Shown: positions 1-4,636 of the stretch, one piece after another
Layout of the letters: every line of letters starts with the position of its first letter
Numbering within the stretch: the stretch's first letter is position 1
Origin: a virus
Reading direction: 5' to 3' (one strand)
Length of the DNA: 20,138 nt
IMG/VR virus record: IMGVR_UViG_3300006928_000150
Coordinates: 1 to 20,138 of that record
Program-made: the position numbers and the translations under genes
Notes under the pieces: generated by a model
The model's database searches: none
What the model was told of the DNA's origin: nothing
What the model saw: the letters and a program-made list of their open reading frames with translations, nothing else

Positions 1-135
1 ATCATCAGATGCTGTCCCGTTTCGTTGGTTAACCAACAGTTTGATAAGCCCCATGATGATCTCTACATCTTGCGATGAGATGTCAGCAGTAAGAGCCATG
101 ACAGGTATGTCGTTTTCTTGTGTAATGTTTGGCAT
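1..135 (-). CDS. Hypothetical protein, 3' part cut by window edge
   Basis: An open frame on the minus strand starts with ATG at 135 (MPNITQENDIPVMALTADIS...) and runs off the left edge after 45 codons. A strong Shine-Dalgarno sequence, AGGGAGG, lies seven bases before the ATG, and a promoter with TTGACA/TAATAT boxes lies just upstream at 170-198. No motif is recognised. The visible part is a small soluble protein with an amphipathic stretch (VEIIMGLIKLLVNQ). It is transcribed away from the gene at 235, and the two share one compact regulatory region. The gene is supported by its RBS and promoter rather than by homology. Confidence 0.7.
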   Translation of the reverse strand, partial: MPNITQENDIPVMALTADISSQDVEIIMGLIKLLVNQRNGTASDD

Positions 136-150
136 GTTAGCCTCCCTTTA

Positions 151-224
151 TTTGTTAAGTTCACCTATTATATTACTTGACAATATAAGATATGTCAACT
201 AATATTGTATATAAACTTAACAAA
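151..224. promoter_or_regulatory. Divergent overlapping promoters with flanking inverted repeat
   Basis: Plus-strand promoter: TTGACA 177-182, 17-bp spacer, TAATAT 200-205, for the gene at 235. Minus-strand promoter: TTGACA on complement 193-198, 17-bp spacer, TAATAT on complement 170-175, for the gene starting at 135. The two -35 boxes form a near-palindrome at 177-198, so one polymerase would block the other. An 11-bp perfect inverted repeat (TTTGTTAAGTT 151-161; AACTTAACAAA 214-224) encloses both promoters. It could be an operator pair, or each arm may simply be part of the leader shared by several genes here. Confidence 0.7.
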
Positions 225-234
225 GGAGGACAAT

Positions 235-414
235 ATGTCTAATCTACAAAACCTAGAAACAGAAGAGAAGATCTATCAAGAAGTGATTGATGACAACTCA
301 TCTGAAATGCAGCTAAAAATTGAAGCATTAAAGATCGCCTTTAGTTGTGATCGTGATACAGCAATTGACATGATTGCCGAAGCAACCATTAACAAATGGA
401 GGAATCAGCAATGA
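235..414 (+). CDS. Small hypothetical phage protein (59 aa)
   Basis: The start is ATG 235, because AAAGGAGGA ends only four bases upstream. An earlier in-frame ATG at 205 lies in the promoter -10 box and is rejected. The product is acidic and helical (MSNLQNLETEEKIYQEVIDD...), ending in a segment that resembles a UBA-like or small helical bundle motif (residues about 25-55, with ALKIAFSCDRDTAIDMIAEA). There is no catalytic motif or membrane segment. Its stop TGA overlaps the ATG of the next micro-gene (ATGA), so the two are probably translationally coupled. Function unknown. Confidence 0.75.
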   Translation: MSNLQNLETEEKIYQEVIDDNSSEMQLKIEALKIAFSCDRDTAIDMIAEATINKWRNQQ

Positions 415-479
415 TGGAGTTTGCTATAACCACAGCGGTGCTTGTCGCTATTTGTGGAATACTTGCAACAAAGGATTAG
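411..479 (+). CDS. 22-aa putative single-pass membrane micro-protein
   Basis: An ATGA overlap with the preceding gene opens a 22-codon frame, MMEFAITTAVLVAICGILAT plus KD, almost entirely one hydrophobic helix. A GGAGG at 398-402 lies nine bases before the first ATG, good for either of the two tandem ATGs. It is followed directly by a strong terminator at 516-543, so it closes a two-gene transcript. Phage micro-proteins of this shape can be membrane effectors or lysis helpers, but nothing here shows a specific role. Its short length keeps confidence moderate. Confidence 0.5.
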   Translation: MMEFAITTAVLVAICGILATKD

Positions 480-515
480 TCCCCTAATAGTTCACCACAA
501 TCTGTTGCAAGTAGG

Positions 516-543
516 AACGCCCTCGAAAGAGGGCGTTTTTTTT
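516..543 (+). terminator. Intrinsic terminator with GAAA tetraloop
   Basis: A stem AACGCCCTC (516-524) / GAGGGCGTT (529-537) is closed by a GAAA loop and followed by eight T residues (536-543). This is a textbook Rho-independent terminator for the transcript of the genes at 235 and 411. Confidence 0.93.
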
Positions 544-548
544 CGCAC

Positions 549-669
549 GCCAGCCGTCTGGCCAGGCCACACTCTTTTTTAGACAGGACAGACAAGCAAG
601 CGCTTCGCTTCACCTAGCCTAAAGGCCCGGTCTTGCTTGTCTGTCCTCGGCGGAATAAACAAGCAAGCA
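549..669. repeat. Divergent copy of hairpin-plus-tag repeat, with inverted second copy
   Basis: GCCAG/CTGGC (549-553/558-562) forms a GC-rich hairpin followed by a T-rich linker and GGACAGACAAGCAAGC (586-601), a variant of the repeat found at 1147, 1917, 1989, 2057 and 2129. A perfect 16-bp inverted copy of AGGACAGACAAGCAAG (585-600) lies at 632-647, and a third fragment, ACAAGCAAGCA, at 659-669. The gap between two convergent genes therefore contains this element in both orientations, bracketed by two terminators. Confidence 0.7.
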
Positions 670-670
670 C

Positions 671-699
671 AAAAAAGGGCCACCCGAAGATAGCCCTTT
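671..699 (-). terminator. Intrinsic terminator of the 719-1027 gene
   Basis: AAAGGGC (674-680) pairs with GCCCTTT (693-699). Read on the minus strand, the stem is followed by six T residues (671-676). It lies 19 bases past the stop codon of the minus-strand gene ending at 719. Confidence 0.85.
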
Positions 700-718
700 C
701 ACACTAACAAGGAGGCGT

Positions 719-1027
719 TTAGTGTTTGGTTGATTCGTTTGCTTCTGCTTCGTCCAAAGCCTTCAGCGCATACTTGTCAGCATGTCTAACTGCCTCCCTT
801 ATTGTGTCCATCGCTTCTTCTCTTTGCTCAGAGTCATCTGCTAAAGCACAGAGAATAAACCCGCATATATGTTTGACTAAGTGCTCTATCAACATCTGCG
901 CGTCAGTTGTCTCGCCTGTTGTCTCGCCTCTTTCTTTGGTGAGGTTCAGCATAGTTTCGCCCAACGCTTCTACAGATGTTTGCGTGATTCTAAACACTTC
1001 TTCATACTCTTTTTCGTATTCGTCCAT
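719..1027 (-). CDS. Hypothetical acidic helical protein (102 aa)
   Basis: The ATG at 1027 is preceded on the minus strand by AAGGAGAGCGTC and by a full promoter (1058-1086); a terminator follows at 671-699, making it a complete monocistronic unit. The product starts MDEYEKEYEEVFRITQTSVE and is rich in Glu, Asp and Lys, with mainly helical character. A mildly hydrophobic central stretch (about 49-62, HLVKHICGFILCAL) may be a buried helix rather than a membrane segment. No known domain is recognised. The strong, separate expression signals suggest a host-interaction or regulatory role, but this is inference. Confidence 0.75.
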   Translation of the reverse strand: MDEYEKEYEEVFRITQTSVEALGETMLNLTKERGETTGETTDAQMLIEHLVKHICGFILCALADDSEQREEAMDTIREAVRHADKYALKALDEAEANESTKH

Positions 1028-1057
1028 GACGCTCTCCTTGTTATTAGTTGAACCTAT

Positions 1058-1086
1058 ATTATAGGACAGGTCTTATATAATTACAA
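1058..1086 (-). promoter_or_regulatory. Promoter for the 719-1027 gene
   Basis: On the minus strand: TTGTAA (complement 1081-1086), a 17-bp spacer, then TATAAT (complement 1058-1063). It is followed by a leader of the type AGGTTCAACTAATAACAAGGAG, whose design recurs before other genes in this arm. Confidence 0.78.
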
Positions 1087-1112
1087 CACTTATTTTGACC
1101 ATCCCTTCCATC

Positions 1113-1174
1113 GCCCAGCCAGGGCCGGGCCGCTGGTATTTTTTGTCAGAACAGACAAGCAAGCAGTCTGTTCT
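1113..1174. repeat. Hairpin-plus-tag repeat copy, tag itself in a 9-bp stem-loop
   Basis: A GC-rich segment with CCAGC (1115-1119) / GCTGG (1132-1136) is followed by TTTT-GT and the 19-base core CAGAACAGACAAGCAAGCA (1147-1165). Here the core is followed by GTCTGTTCT (1166-1174), which pairs with AGAACAGAC (1148-1156) to give a perfect 9-bp stem with a 9-base loop. This isolated copy lies in the non-coding gap between two minus-strand genes. Confidence 0.8.
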
Positions 1175-1186
1175 AGGGCGGCCCTC

Positions 1187-1230
1187 AGAACCACCAAGCG
1201 CGCCCATGCTGGATTAATCTTGGTGGTTCT
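1187..1230. terminator. 12-bp perfect inverted repeat behind a gene end
   Basis: AGAACCACCAAG (1187-1198) and CTTGGTGGTTCT (1219-1230) are perfect inverted copies with a 20-base loop. They start ten bases after the stop codon (1241) of the minus-strand gene. No T-run follows on that strand, so it may be a transcript-end stabiliser or Rho-assisted terminator rather than a classical intrinsic one. Confidence 0.5.
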
Positions 1231-1240
1231 TGGGCGGTGG

Positions 1241-1783
1241 TCAGCAGATGCTGAACCCTCCGCAGTTTTCAACAAAGTGTTGAAACTCTTTGACATTGTC
1301 CACTTCAAAAGGATAGCTAGTTCTAGAGTCTTTGCGCTTTCCTTTGCCTTCACAGCCATTGCAATCACCTTGCACATACTCGTCGTCTCGTTGACCAGTA
1401 CCGTTGCAAATTGGACACTCGACCAATGGCATTGCTTCAATGGCTCGATCATAAAGGACTTTGTAGCTCTCGACACCACCGTTGTCTAACTCGATCTTCA
1501 AAGCGTTGGCAATATACTTGCAAGTCTCTGCGTCGATCTCGTGCCCACTGTTCTCGTGTCCATAAGAGTAATCTTCTTCACTAAGAACCTCAGAACAAAG
1601 CTCATAAACATAGTCCCAAAGTGGTCGCCAAAACCAAACATTGTTTCTAAAGTATTGACCACTTTTAGCTTGACCATCAAAATAGTCTTGCCATGCTTTT
1701 TCCTGCCATTCTTCTGGCATATTCTCGTCAGGTCGTGGTGCTGCTTCTGTTGTTGGATTTAATCCATATACATCCATTCCCAT
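1241..1783 (-). CDS. MGMDVYG-type phage protein with DnaJ-like zinc motif
   Basis: The start is ATG 1783, because AAGGAGAACAAC directly precedes it; an upstream in-frame codon at 1822 would overlap the promoter. The N-terminus MGMDVYGLNP and the segment YFRNNVWFWRPLWDYVYELC (44-63) are typical of a widespread uncharacterised phage and bacterial family. Residues 123-148 carry CPICNGTG and CNGCEGKG (Cys 123, 126, 141, 144), the repeat of the DnaJ central zinc-binding domain; two repeats would make one zinc centre. There is no J-domain, so it is not a full co-chaperone. A role in protein or nucleic-acid binding is plausible but unproven. It has its own promoter at 1814-1842. Confidence 0.85.
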   Translation of the reverse strand: MGMDVYGLNPTTEAAPRPDENMPEEWQEKAWQDYFDGQAKSGQYFRNNVWFWRPLWDYVYELCSEVLSEEDYSYGHENSGHEIDAETCKYIANALKIELDNGGVESYKVLYDRAIEAMPLVECPICNGTGQRDDEYVQGDCNGCEGKGKRKDSRTSYPFEVDNVKEFQHFVENCGGFSIC

Positions 1784-1813
1784 GTTGTTCTCCTTGTTTG
1801 TTAAAGAACCTAC

Positions 1814-1842
1814 ATTATACAAAATATCCTATAAAAATACAA
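1814..1842 (-). promoter_or_regulatory. Promoter for the 1241-1783 gene
   Basis: On the minus strand: TTGTAT (complement 1837-1842), a 17-bp spacer, TATAAT (complement 1814-1819). The leader GTAGGTTCTTTAACAAACAA then runs into the RBS AAGGAG. Same layout as the promoter at 1058-1086. Confidence 0.78.
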
Positions 1843-1882
1843 ACCTTTTTTCACCAACTGCTGTGTTGCGATCTGCTGCTAA

Positions 1883-2147
1883 CGCCGGGCCCAGGCCGCT
1901 GCTGGCGCGTTCTTGTCAGAACAGACAAGCAAGCACCAATAGCTACATTACGCGCGCCAGCGGCAACCTGGGACGCTGGGTCTTTTGTCAGAACAGACAA
2001 GCAAGCAGGGCTATGATCCTGCTGCCAGGCTGGCCCAGGGACGGCAGCTCTTTTGCCAGAACAGACAAGCAAGCACCTACAGCTACATTGTGTGCACCAG
2101 CCGCGGCCCTGGGAAGACGCCCTTTTGCCAGAACAGACAAGCAAGCA
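1883..2147. repeat. Array of four hairpin-plus-tag repeats, candidate iterons
   Basis: The 19-base core CAGAACAGACAAGCAAGCA is exactly repeated at 1917-1935, 1989-2007, 2057-2075 and 2129-2147, with 72-, 68- and 72-bp periods. Each is preceded by TCTTG or TTTTG and a GC-rich inverted repeat: CGCC/GGCG 1883/1904, CCAGCG/CGCTGG 1957/1974, GCTGCC/GGCAGC 2021/2043, CCAG/CTGG 2097/2109. The first and third intervals also share a stretch like AGCTACATT. This 376-bp gap (1784-2159) has no credible gene. The array ends two bases before the first DnaA box, so an origin role is likely. Alternatives are a regulatory RNA array or a REP-like intergenic element. Confidence 0.85.
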
Positions 2148-2148
2148 G

Positions 2149-2190
2149 TTATCCACAGGTTATCCACAGTTTTTGGGAAAGTTATCCACA
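2149..2190 (+). other. Three perfect DnaA boxes, candidate replication origin
   Basis: TTATCCACA occurs at 2149-2157, 2160-2168 and 2182-2190, all in the same orientation, with starts 11 and 22 bp apart (one and two helical turns). This is the E. coli consensus DnaA site. Two boxes lie within the 3' end of the nuclease gene, and the second contains its stop codon. Together with the adjacent repeats and AT-rich DNA at about 2520-2660, this has the appearance of a replication origin. Confidence 0.75.
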
Positions 2191-2582
2191 GCTTTTGCCC
2201 ATGATTCTTCGAGCACGGCCCAAGAACCTTGGTCCCCGGTCCATATAGGTTCTGTTTTTAGCCCATGGACGACCAACGACTCGACCTGGGACGCATGATA
2301 GAGGTGCATCGTAAATTTTCTGGGGGTAGAAGGGCGGAGGGCCTGTACCAAGATAAAAGCGGGCGTATCTGCTCTCTCTTCGTGATATGCGATCTGGTGC
2401 GGCGATAGCGAAACTTTATTACTTTGGGTTACTTTAAGTTCAGCAGTAAAGTACACGCCAGCTGGAGACACCCCCAATACATCGGGAATACCGAGATTAA
2501 CCCATGATTCAATGCGTATCAGCCGAAACGATTTCAAATTCGTTTTAACTTTTTTCCAAAATAAAGACTCTTTTTTAGCCAC
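2160..2582 (-). CDS. PD-(D/E)XK nuclease, VRR-NUC / resolvase-like
   Basis: The protein (140 aa) shows the nuclease core: Glu25 in helix 1, GIPD with Asp34, AELK with Glu48 and Lys50, and Gln63 in the following helix (SLSPHQIAYH). This arrangement is typical of VRR-NUC and Holliday-junction-resolvase-type phage endonucleases, which cut branched or damaged DNA using Mg2+. The start is GTG 2582; an in-frame stop lies just upstream and there is no ATG until the C-terminal half. No clear Shine-Dalgarno precedes it, which is unusual here. Its stop codon lies inside a DnaA box, so gene end and origin candidate overlap. The C-terminal ~50 residues have no recognised motif. A role in recombination or replication-intermediate processing is inferred. 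Confidence 0.82.
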   Translation of the reverse strand: MAKKESLFWKKVKTNLKSFRLIRIESWVNLGIPDVLGVSPAGVYFTAELKVTQSNKVSLSPHQIAYHEERADTPAFILVQALRPSTPRKFTMHLYHASQVESLVVHGLKTEPIWTGDQGSWAVLEESWAKAVDNFPKNCG

Positions 2583-2748
2583 AGTAAGTCGAGTGTATCA
2601 AACTAGAATAAAAATAACTTGATATATAAGACAGGTTTGATAGACTTGAGTAGTGTAGAGAAATAACTTTCTACACGGATAAACGACGGGTAGTGTCGGT
2701 TTCGATTGGCACTACTTGTAAAAACAAACTTAACTAAGGGAGTTAATT
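2583..2748 (+). promoter_or_regulatory. Promoter and structured leader of the clamp-like gene
   Basis: A possible promoter is TTGATA 2619-2624, 16-bp spacer, TAGACT 2641-2646. Transcription would start near 2653, exactly where a stem GTGTAGA (2653-2659) / TCTACAC (2670-2676) begins. A second stem, GTAGTGTC (2690-2697) / GGCACTAC (2708-2715), with one G-T pair, follows. The leader ends in AAACTTAACTAAGGGAG before ATG 2749. The two hairpins may protect the RNA or respond to a signal; no known riboswitch class is recognised. Confidence 0.5.
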
Positions 2749-3390
2749 ATGGACAAAATAAAACACTTAAACGGCGAAATGTTAGCCAGAGCTTGCGCTT
2801 TTGCAGCCAAGCCAAAAGACCCACGCTTCTATTTAAGAAGTGTGTTTGTTGAACGCAGAGAAGAGGGAGGTGTTTACATTGTATCTACCAATGGCCATGT
2901 TCTTTGTTGTTACACAGATCCTTTTGCAATACCTCACTTGGATTTTGATAGTGTAATGATAGACATTTATCAAGAAAACTCATCTAGGATTAAACCAATC
3001 TTTACTCAACTAAAGAAAACTAGTGAAGCTAGAATTGATGTTGAGGATCAAGATGGACAAGGTGGTGTTTCTATTCGATACAACGACGATACGACTTTTG
3101 TAAGAACCATTGAAGGGACTTTTCCTGACTGGCAACAGATATTTAAGCAAGAAGTTGAGCATCAAGAAAATGTAAGTTTTGATCCAAAATACTTGGGTTT
3201 ATTAAAAGACTTTGTATTAAAAGGATCAAATGATTCAGTCACGCTTCTTCGATCTAGTACAGAGAAAGTTAATATCTTTCAGACACCGAATGGAGTTGTT
3301 GGAGTTATGCCAAGAAAAACACAGGACCTAGACGACAATGAACTTTTGAGCTCAGAAGTTGCGATTCTTGAAGAGGTGTCCAATGGCTGA
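2749..3390 (+). CDS. Short DnaN-like sliding-clamp protein
   Basis: Several segments match landmarks of the bacterial DNA polymerase III beta clamp in order: VYIVSTNGHVL (42-52; compare LVATDGHRL in DnaN), IEGTFPDWQQIF (121-132; compare the DGRFPDYRRV motif), FDPKYLGLL (144-152; compare FNVSYVLDVL), and GVVGVMPRK near 182-190 (compare the C-terminal YVVMPMR). At 213 aa it is much shorter than a 366-aa clamp and appears to hold only the equivalents of domains II and III. It may be a trimmed clamp, a clamp mimic or a clamp-loader-interacting factor. The RBS is GGGAG seven bases upstream. It opens a ten-gene operon, and its stop overlaps the next start by eight bases (ATGGCTGA). Confidence 0.65.
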   Translation: MDKIKHLNGEMLARACAFAAKPKDPRFYLRSVFVERREEGGVYIVSTNGHVLCCYTDPFAIPHLDFDSVMIDIYQENSSRIKPIFTQLKKTSEARIDVEDQDGQGGVSIRYNDDTTFVRTIEGTFPDWQQIFKQEVEHQENVSFDPKYLGLLKDFVLKGSNDSVTLLRSSTEKVNIFQTPNGVVGVMPRKTQDLDDNELLSSEVAILEEVSNG

Positions 3391-3403
3391 ATATTACAAA
3401 CCA
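3373..3403 (+). repeat. 31-bp direct repeat, first copy at a gene junction
   Basis: This segment is identical to 3569-3599. It contains the last codons of the upstream gene (EVSNG, stop) and, in another frame, the first codons of the next (MAEYYKP). Two codons further upstream differ between copies only synonymously (LE: CTTGAA and CTAGAG). Confidence 0.95.
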
Positions 3404-3586
3404 ACAATAGAAGAAAGCAGTAATGCTTTGTTTAATTGTTTAGATATAAAAAGAACGCTTGAGTCACACAACCTTATGAACACCACTAGAGTTCATGGTG
3501 GAACAGAGAATGAAGATACACTCGGAGATTTAATATCTGATGTCATTTTATTTTTAGAAAAACTAGAGGAGGTGTCCAATGGCTGA
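3383..3586 (+). CDS. Hypothetical 67-aa protein bracketed by direct repeats
   Basis: The start is ATG 3383, preceded by GAGGTG. The first seven residues, MAEYYKP, are identical to those of the next gene, and the last seven, LEEVSNG, to those of the preceding clamp-like gene, because a 31-bp direct repeat spans both junctions. Between them lies a unique acidic region (TIEESSNALFNCLDIKRTLE... ending DLISDVILFLEK). It overlaps its neighbours by eight bases on each side. No domain is recognised. The structure suggests that this gene was inserted at, or created by duplication of, a pre-existing junction. Function unknown. Confidence 0.75.
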   Translation: MAEYYKPTIEESSNALFNCLDIKRTLESHNLMNTTRVHGGTENEDTLGDLISDVILFLEKLEEVSNG

Positions 3587-3599
3587 ATATTACAAACCA
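3569..3599 (+). repeat. 31-bp direct repeat, second copy at the next junction
   Basis: Exact copy of 3373-3403, 196 bp downstream. The offset is 1 modulo 3, which is precisely what lets the inserted gene start in the second frame of copy one and end in the first frame of copy two. Confidence 0.95.
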
Positions 3600-3800
3600 G
3601 GCACTCGCAAAGAAGTTGTTTATTCTACAGACGACGAAAGCAAAGGCGCTGTTATGTTGGGTTGGGGCAGAGGTAAGGTGCTGTTTGAAAAAGATCCAAC
3701 AACAGGTGAGATAACTTGGATTGATCCTAGTGAAGATGCTAGGGTCAGCCAAATTCTTATCAGCAGAGCAAAAGTAATCTACAAGAAGTCGGAACATTGA
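3579..3800 (+). CDS. Hypothetical 73-aa protein
   Basis: The ATG at 3579 lies inside the 31-bp repeat, behind GAGGAGGTG, a good Shine-Dalgarno sequence. The protein (MAEYYKPGTRKEVVYSTDDE...) looks like a small beta-rich soluble domain; KVLFEKDPTTGEITWIDP (34-51) resembles a beta hairpin. A basic tail ends RAKVIYKKSEH. No catalytic motif is visible. It overlaps the next gene by one base (TGATG). It may be the original partner directly downstream of the clamp-like gene before the 67-aa gene was inserted. Function unknown. Confidence 0.78.
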   Translation: MAEYYKPGTRKEVVYSTDDESKGAVMLGWGRGKVLFEKDPTTGEITWIDPSEDARVSQILISRAKVIYKKSEH

Positions 3801-4006
3801 TGTTGCGGTTACTTGGTTTGGTACTTATCGTTCTTGGTTTGGTTTTGCTAGACCTATCCACGCTTCCAATCAAGAACGATTTGTACTTTCTGTATTTACT
3901 AGGAACATTTAATAACCTTTTTTCACTTAACTACACTACAGCTGTTGCACAATCTTTTTTGTGCGCTTCAGTTGTTTGTTGTGGCATTTACCTGACAACA
4001 AAATGA
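3800..4006 (+). CDS. Two-helix small membrane protein (68 aa)
   Basis: The start is ATG 3800, overlapping the previous stop as TGATG; an in-frame TTG one codon earlier is less likely. Two hydrophobic segments are clear: residues about 2-20 (LRLLGLVLIVLGLVLLDL) and about 44-64 (AVAQSFLCASVVCCGIYL), separated by a short polar/aromatic loop. This is an inner-membrane topology. Such a protein could be a holin-like or superinfection-exclusion factor, but there is no lysis gene nearby to support a holin call. It overlaps the next gene by four bases (ATGA). Confidence 0.72.
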   Translation: MLRLLGLVLIVLGLVLLDLSTLPIKNDLYFLYLLGTFNNLFSLNYTTAVAQSFLCASVVCCGIYLTTK

Positions 4007-4119
4007 ATGAGAAAAAGAAAGATTGGAAGAAAGTTTATTATTTTAATGGGAAGAAAGTTTCAAAGAAAGATTATGATAAGATACCAGATGGTCCCAGAAA
4101 ATTTTATGGTTTTAAATAA
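4003..4119 (+). CDS. Lys-rich 38-aa micro-protein
   Basis: Starting in an ATGA overlap and ending in TAATG with the next gene, this 38-codon frame reads MNEKKKDWKKVYYFNGKKVS... and ends RKFYGFK. It is strongly basic, with aromatic residues, and similar in look to small ribosome- or DNA-binding phage peptides. It fits the gap between two other genes exactly, and its stop-start overlaps on both sides argue that it is real. No domain is recognised. Confidence 0.62.
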   Translation: MNEKKKDWKKVYYFNGKKVSKKDYDKIPDGPRKFYGFK

Positions 4120-4319
4120 TGAGAATTAAAAACAAAGAACATCAATCATTAGGGTTTAAAGAAATAAAGCAGTTGGTTTTGGAATATCCTAATGACGCTG
4201 CTTTGGGTAAATACATTAGAGAAATGTATTGGAAACAAAGAGAAATACACGAAAACTGTGGTACGCCTGAATGTTGCAACACTTGTGAGCCCGATTGGAT
4301 AGACGCAACACCGACATGA
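4119..4319 (+). CDS. Hypothetical 66-aa protein with Cys cluster
   Basis: The ATG at 4119 overlaps the previous stop (TAATG). A helical N-terminal part (FKEIKQLVLEYPNDAALGKYIREMY) is followed by a cysteine cluster CGTPECCNTC near residues 47-56, which could bind zinc. The segment around YIREMYWKQREIHEN loosely resembles VQQMYDSNCRERREHG in the gene at 4429, so the two may be distant duplicates. Its stop overlaps the next start (ATGA). Function unknown. Confidence 0.72.
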   Translation: MRIKNKEHQSLGFKEIKQLVLEYPNDAALGKYIREMYWKQREIHENCGTPECCNTCEPDWIDATPT

Positions 4320-4432
4320 AATTAATAACTAAAATCCTAGACCCTATTTTTAATTTGTTTGATTGGATTAGACAGAAAATCTACAAAATTAAAAACGGAC
4401 CTATACAAACCATACCGAGGAAAAAAGAATGA
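4316..4432 (+). CDS. Amphipathic basic 38-aa micro-protein
   Basis: The frame begins in ATGA with the previous gene and ends in ATGA with the next. The peptide starts MKLITKILDPIFNLFDWIRQ and ends in a basic tail (IPRKKE). The first 25 residues form a likely amphipathic, membrane-associating helix. Its perfect fit between two genes supports translation. No homology is recognised. Confidence 0.6.
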   Translation: MKLITKILDPIFNLFDWIRQKIYKIKNGPIQTIPRKKE

Positions 4433-4635
4433 CAAAAATATGGCGAAAAAACGAATGGGAAGAAATGACTGAAGAGCTTCAAAAAGAGCCTAAGTTTTAT
4501 TATTTTGTTCAGCAAATGTACGACAGCAATTGTCGAGAAAGAAGAGAGCATGGACAAAGAGAATTTCGAAATGTTTTTGACTATTACAGGGAATATCCTG
4601 ATTGGTTGAAACAAAAATTTTACGGCGAATCTTAA
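4429..4635 (+). CDS. Hypothetical charged 68-aa protein
   Basis: The start ATG 4429 overlaps the previous stop by four bases. Its Shine-Dalgarno is probably GAGGAAAAAAG within the upstream gene. The product (MTKIWRKNEWEEMTEELQKE...) is highly charged and helical, with many aromatic residues, and ends YREYPDWLKQKFYGES. There is no membrane segment or catalytic motif. It ends one base before the DUF3310 gene. Confidence 0.72.
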   Translation: MTKIWRKNEWEEMTEELQKEPKFYYFVQQMYDSNCRERREHGQREFRNVFDYYREYPDWLKQKFYGES

Positions 4636-4636
4636 A

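Noticed and set aside
1911-2147. CRISPR-like array (25-bp repeats, 43-47 bp intervals)
   Set aside because: Intervals share sequence and hairpins with each other, copies are few, and there are no cas genes; origin iterons or structural elements fit better.
1782-2204. Open frames on both strands through the repeat array, giving repeated QNRQAS or CLSVLT peptides
   Set aside because: The peptide repeats are by-products of the DNA repeats; there is no RBS, and several frames are open at once because of GC-rich sequence.
2653-2715. Known riboswitch or ribozyme
   Set aside because: Two simple stems only; I could not match conserved cores of hammerhead, SAM, purine or preQ1 classes.
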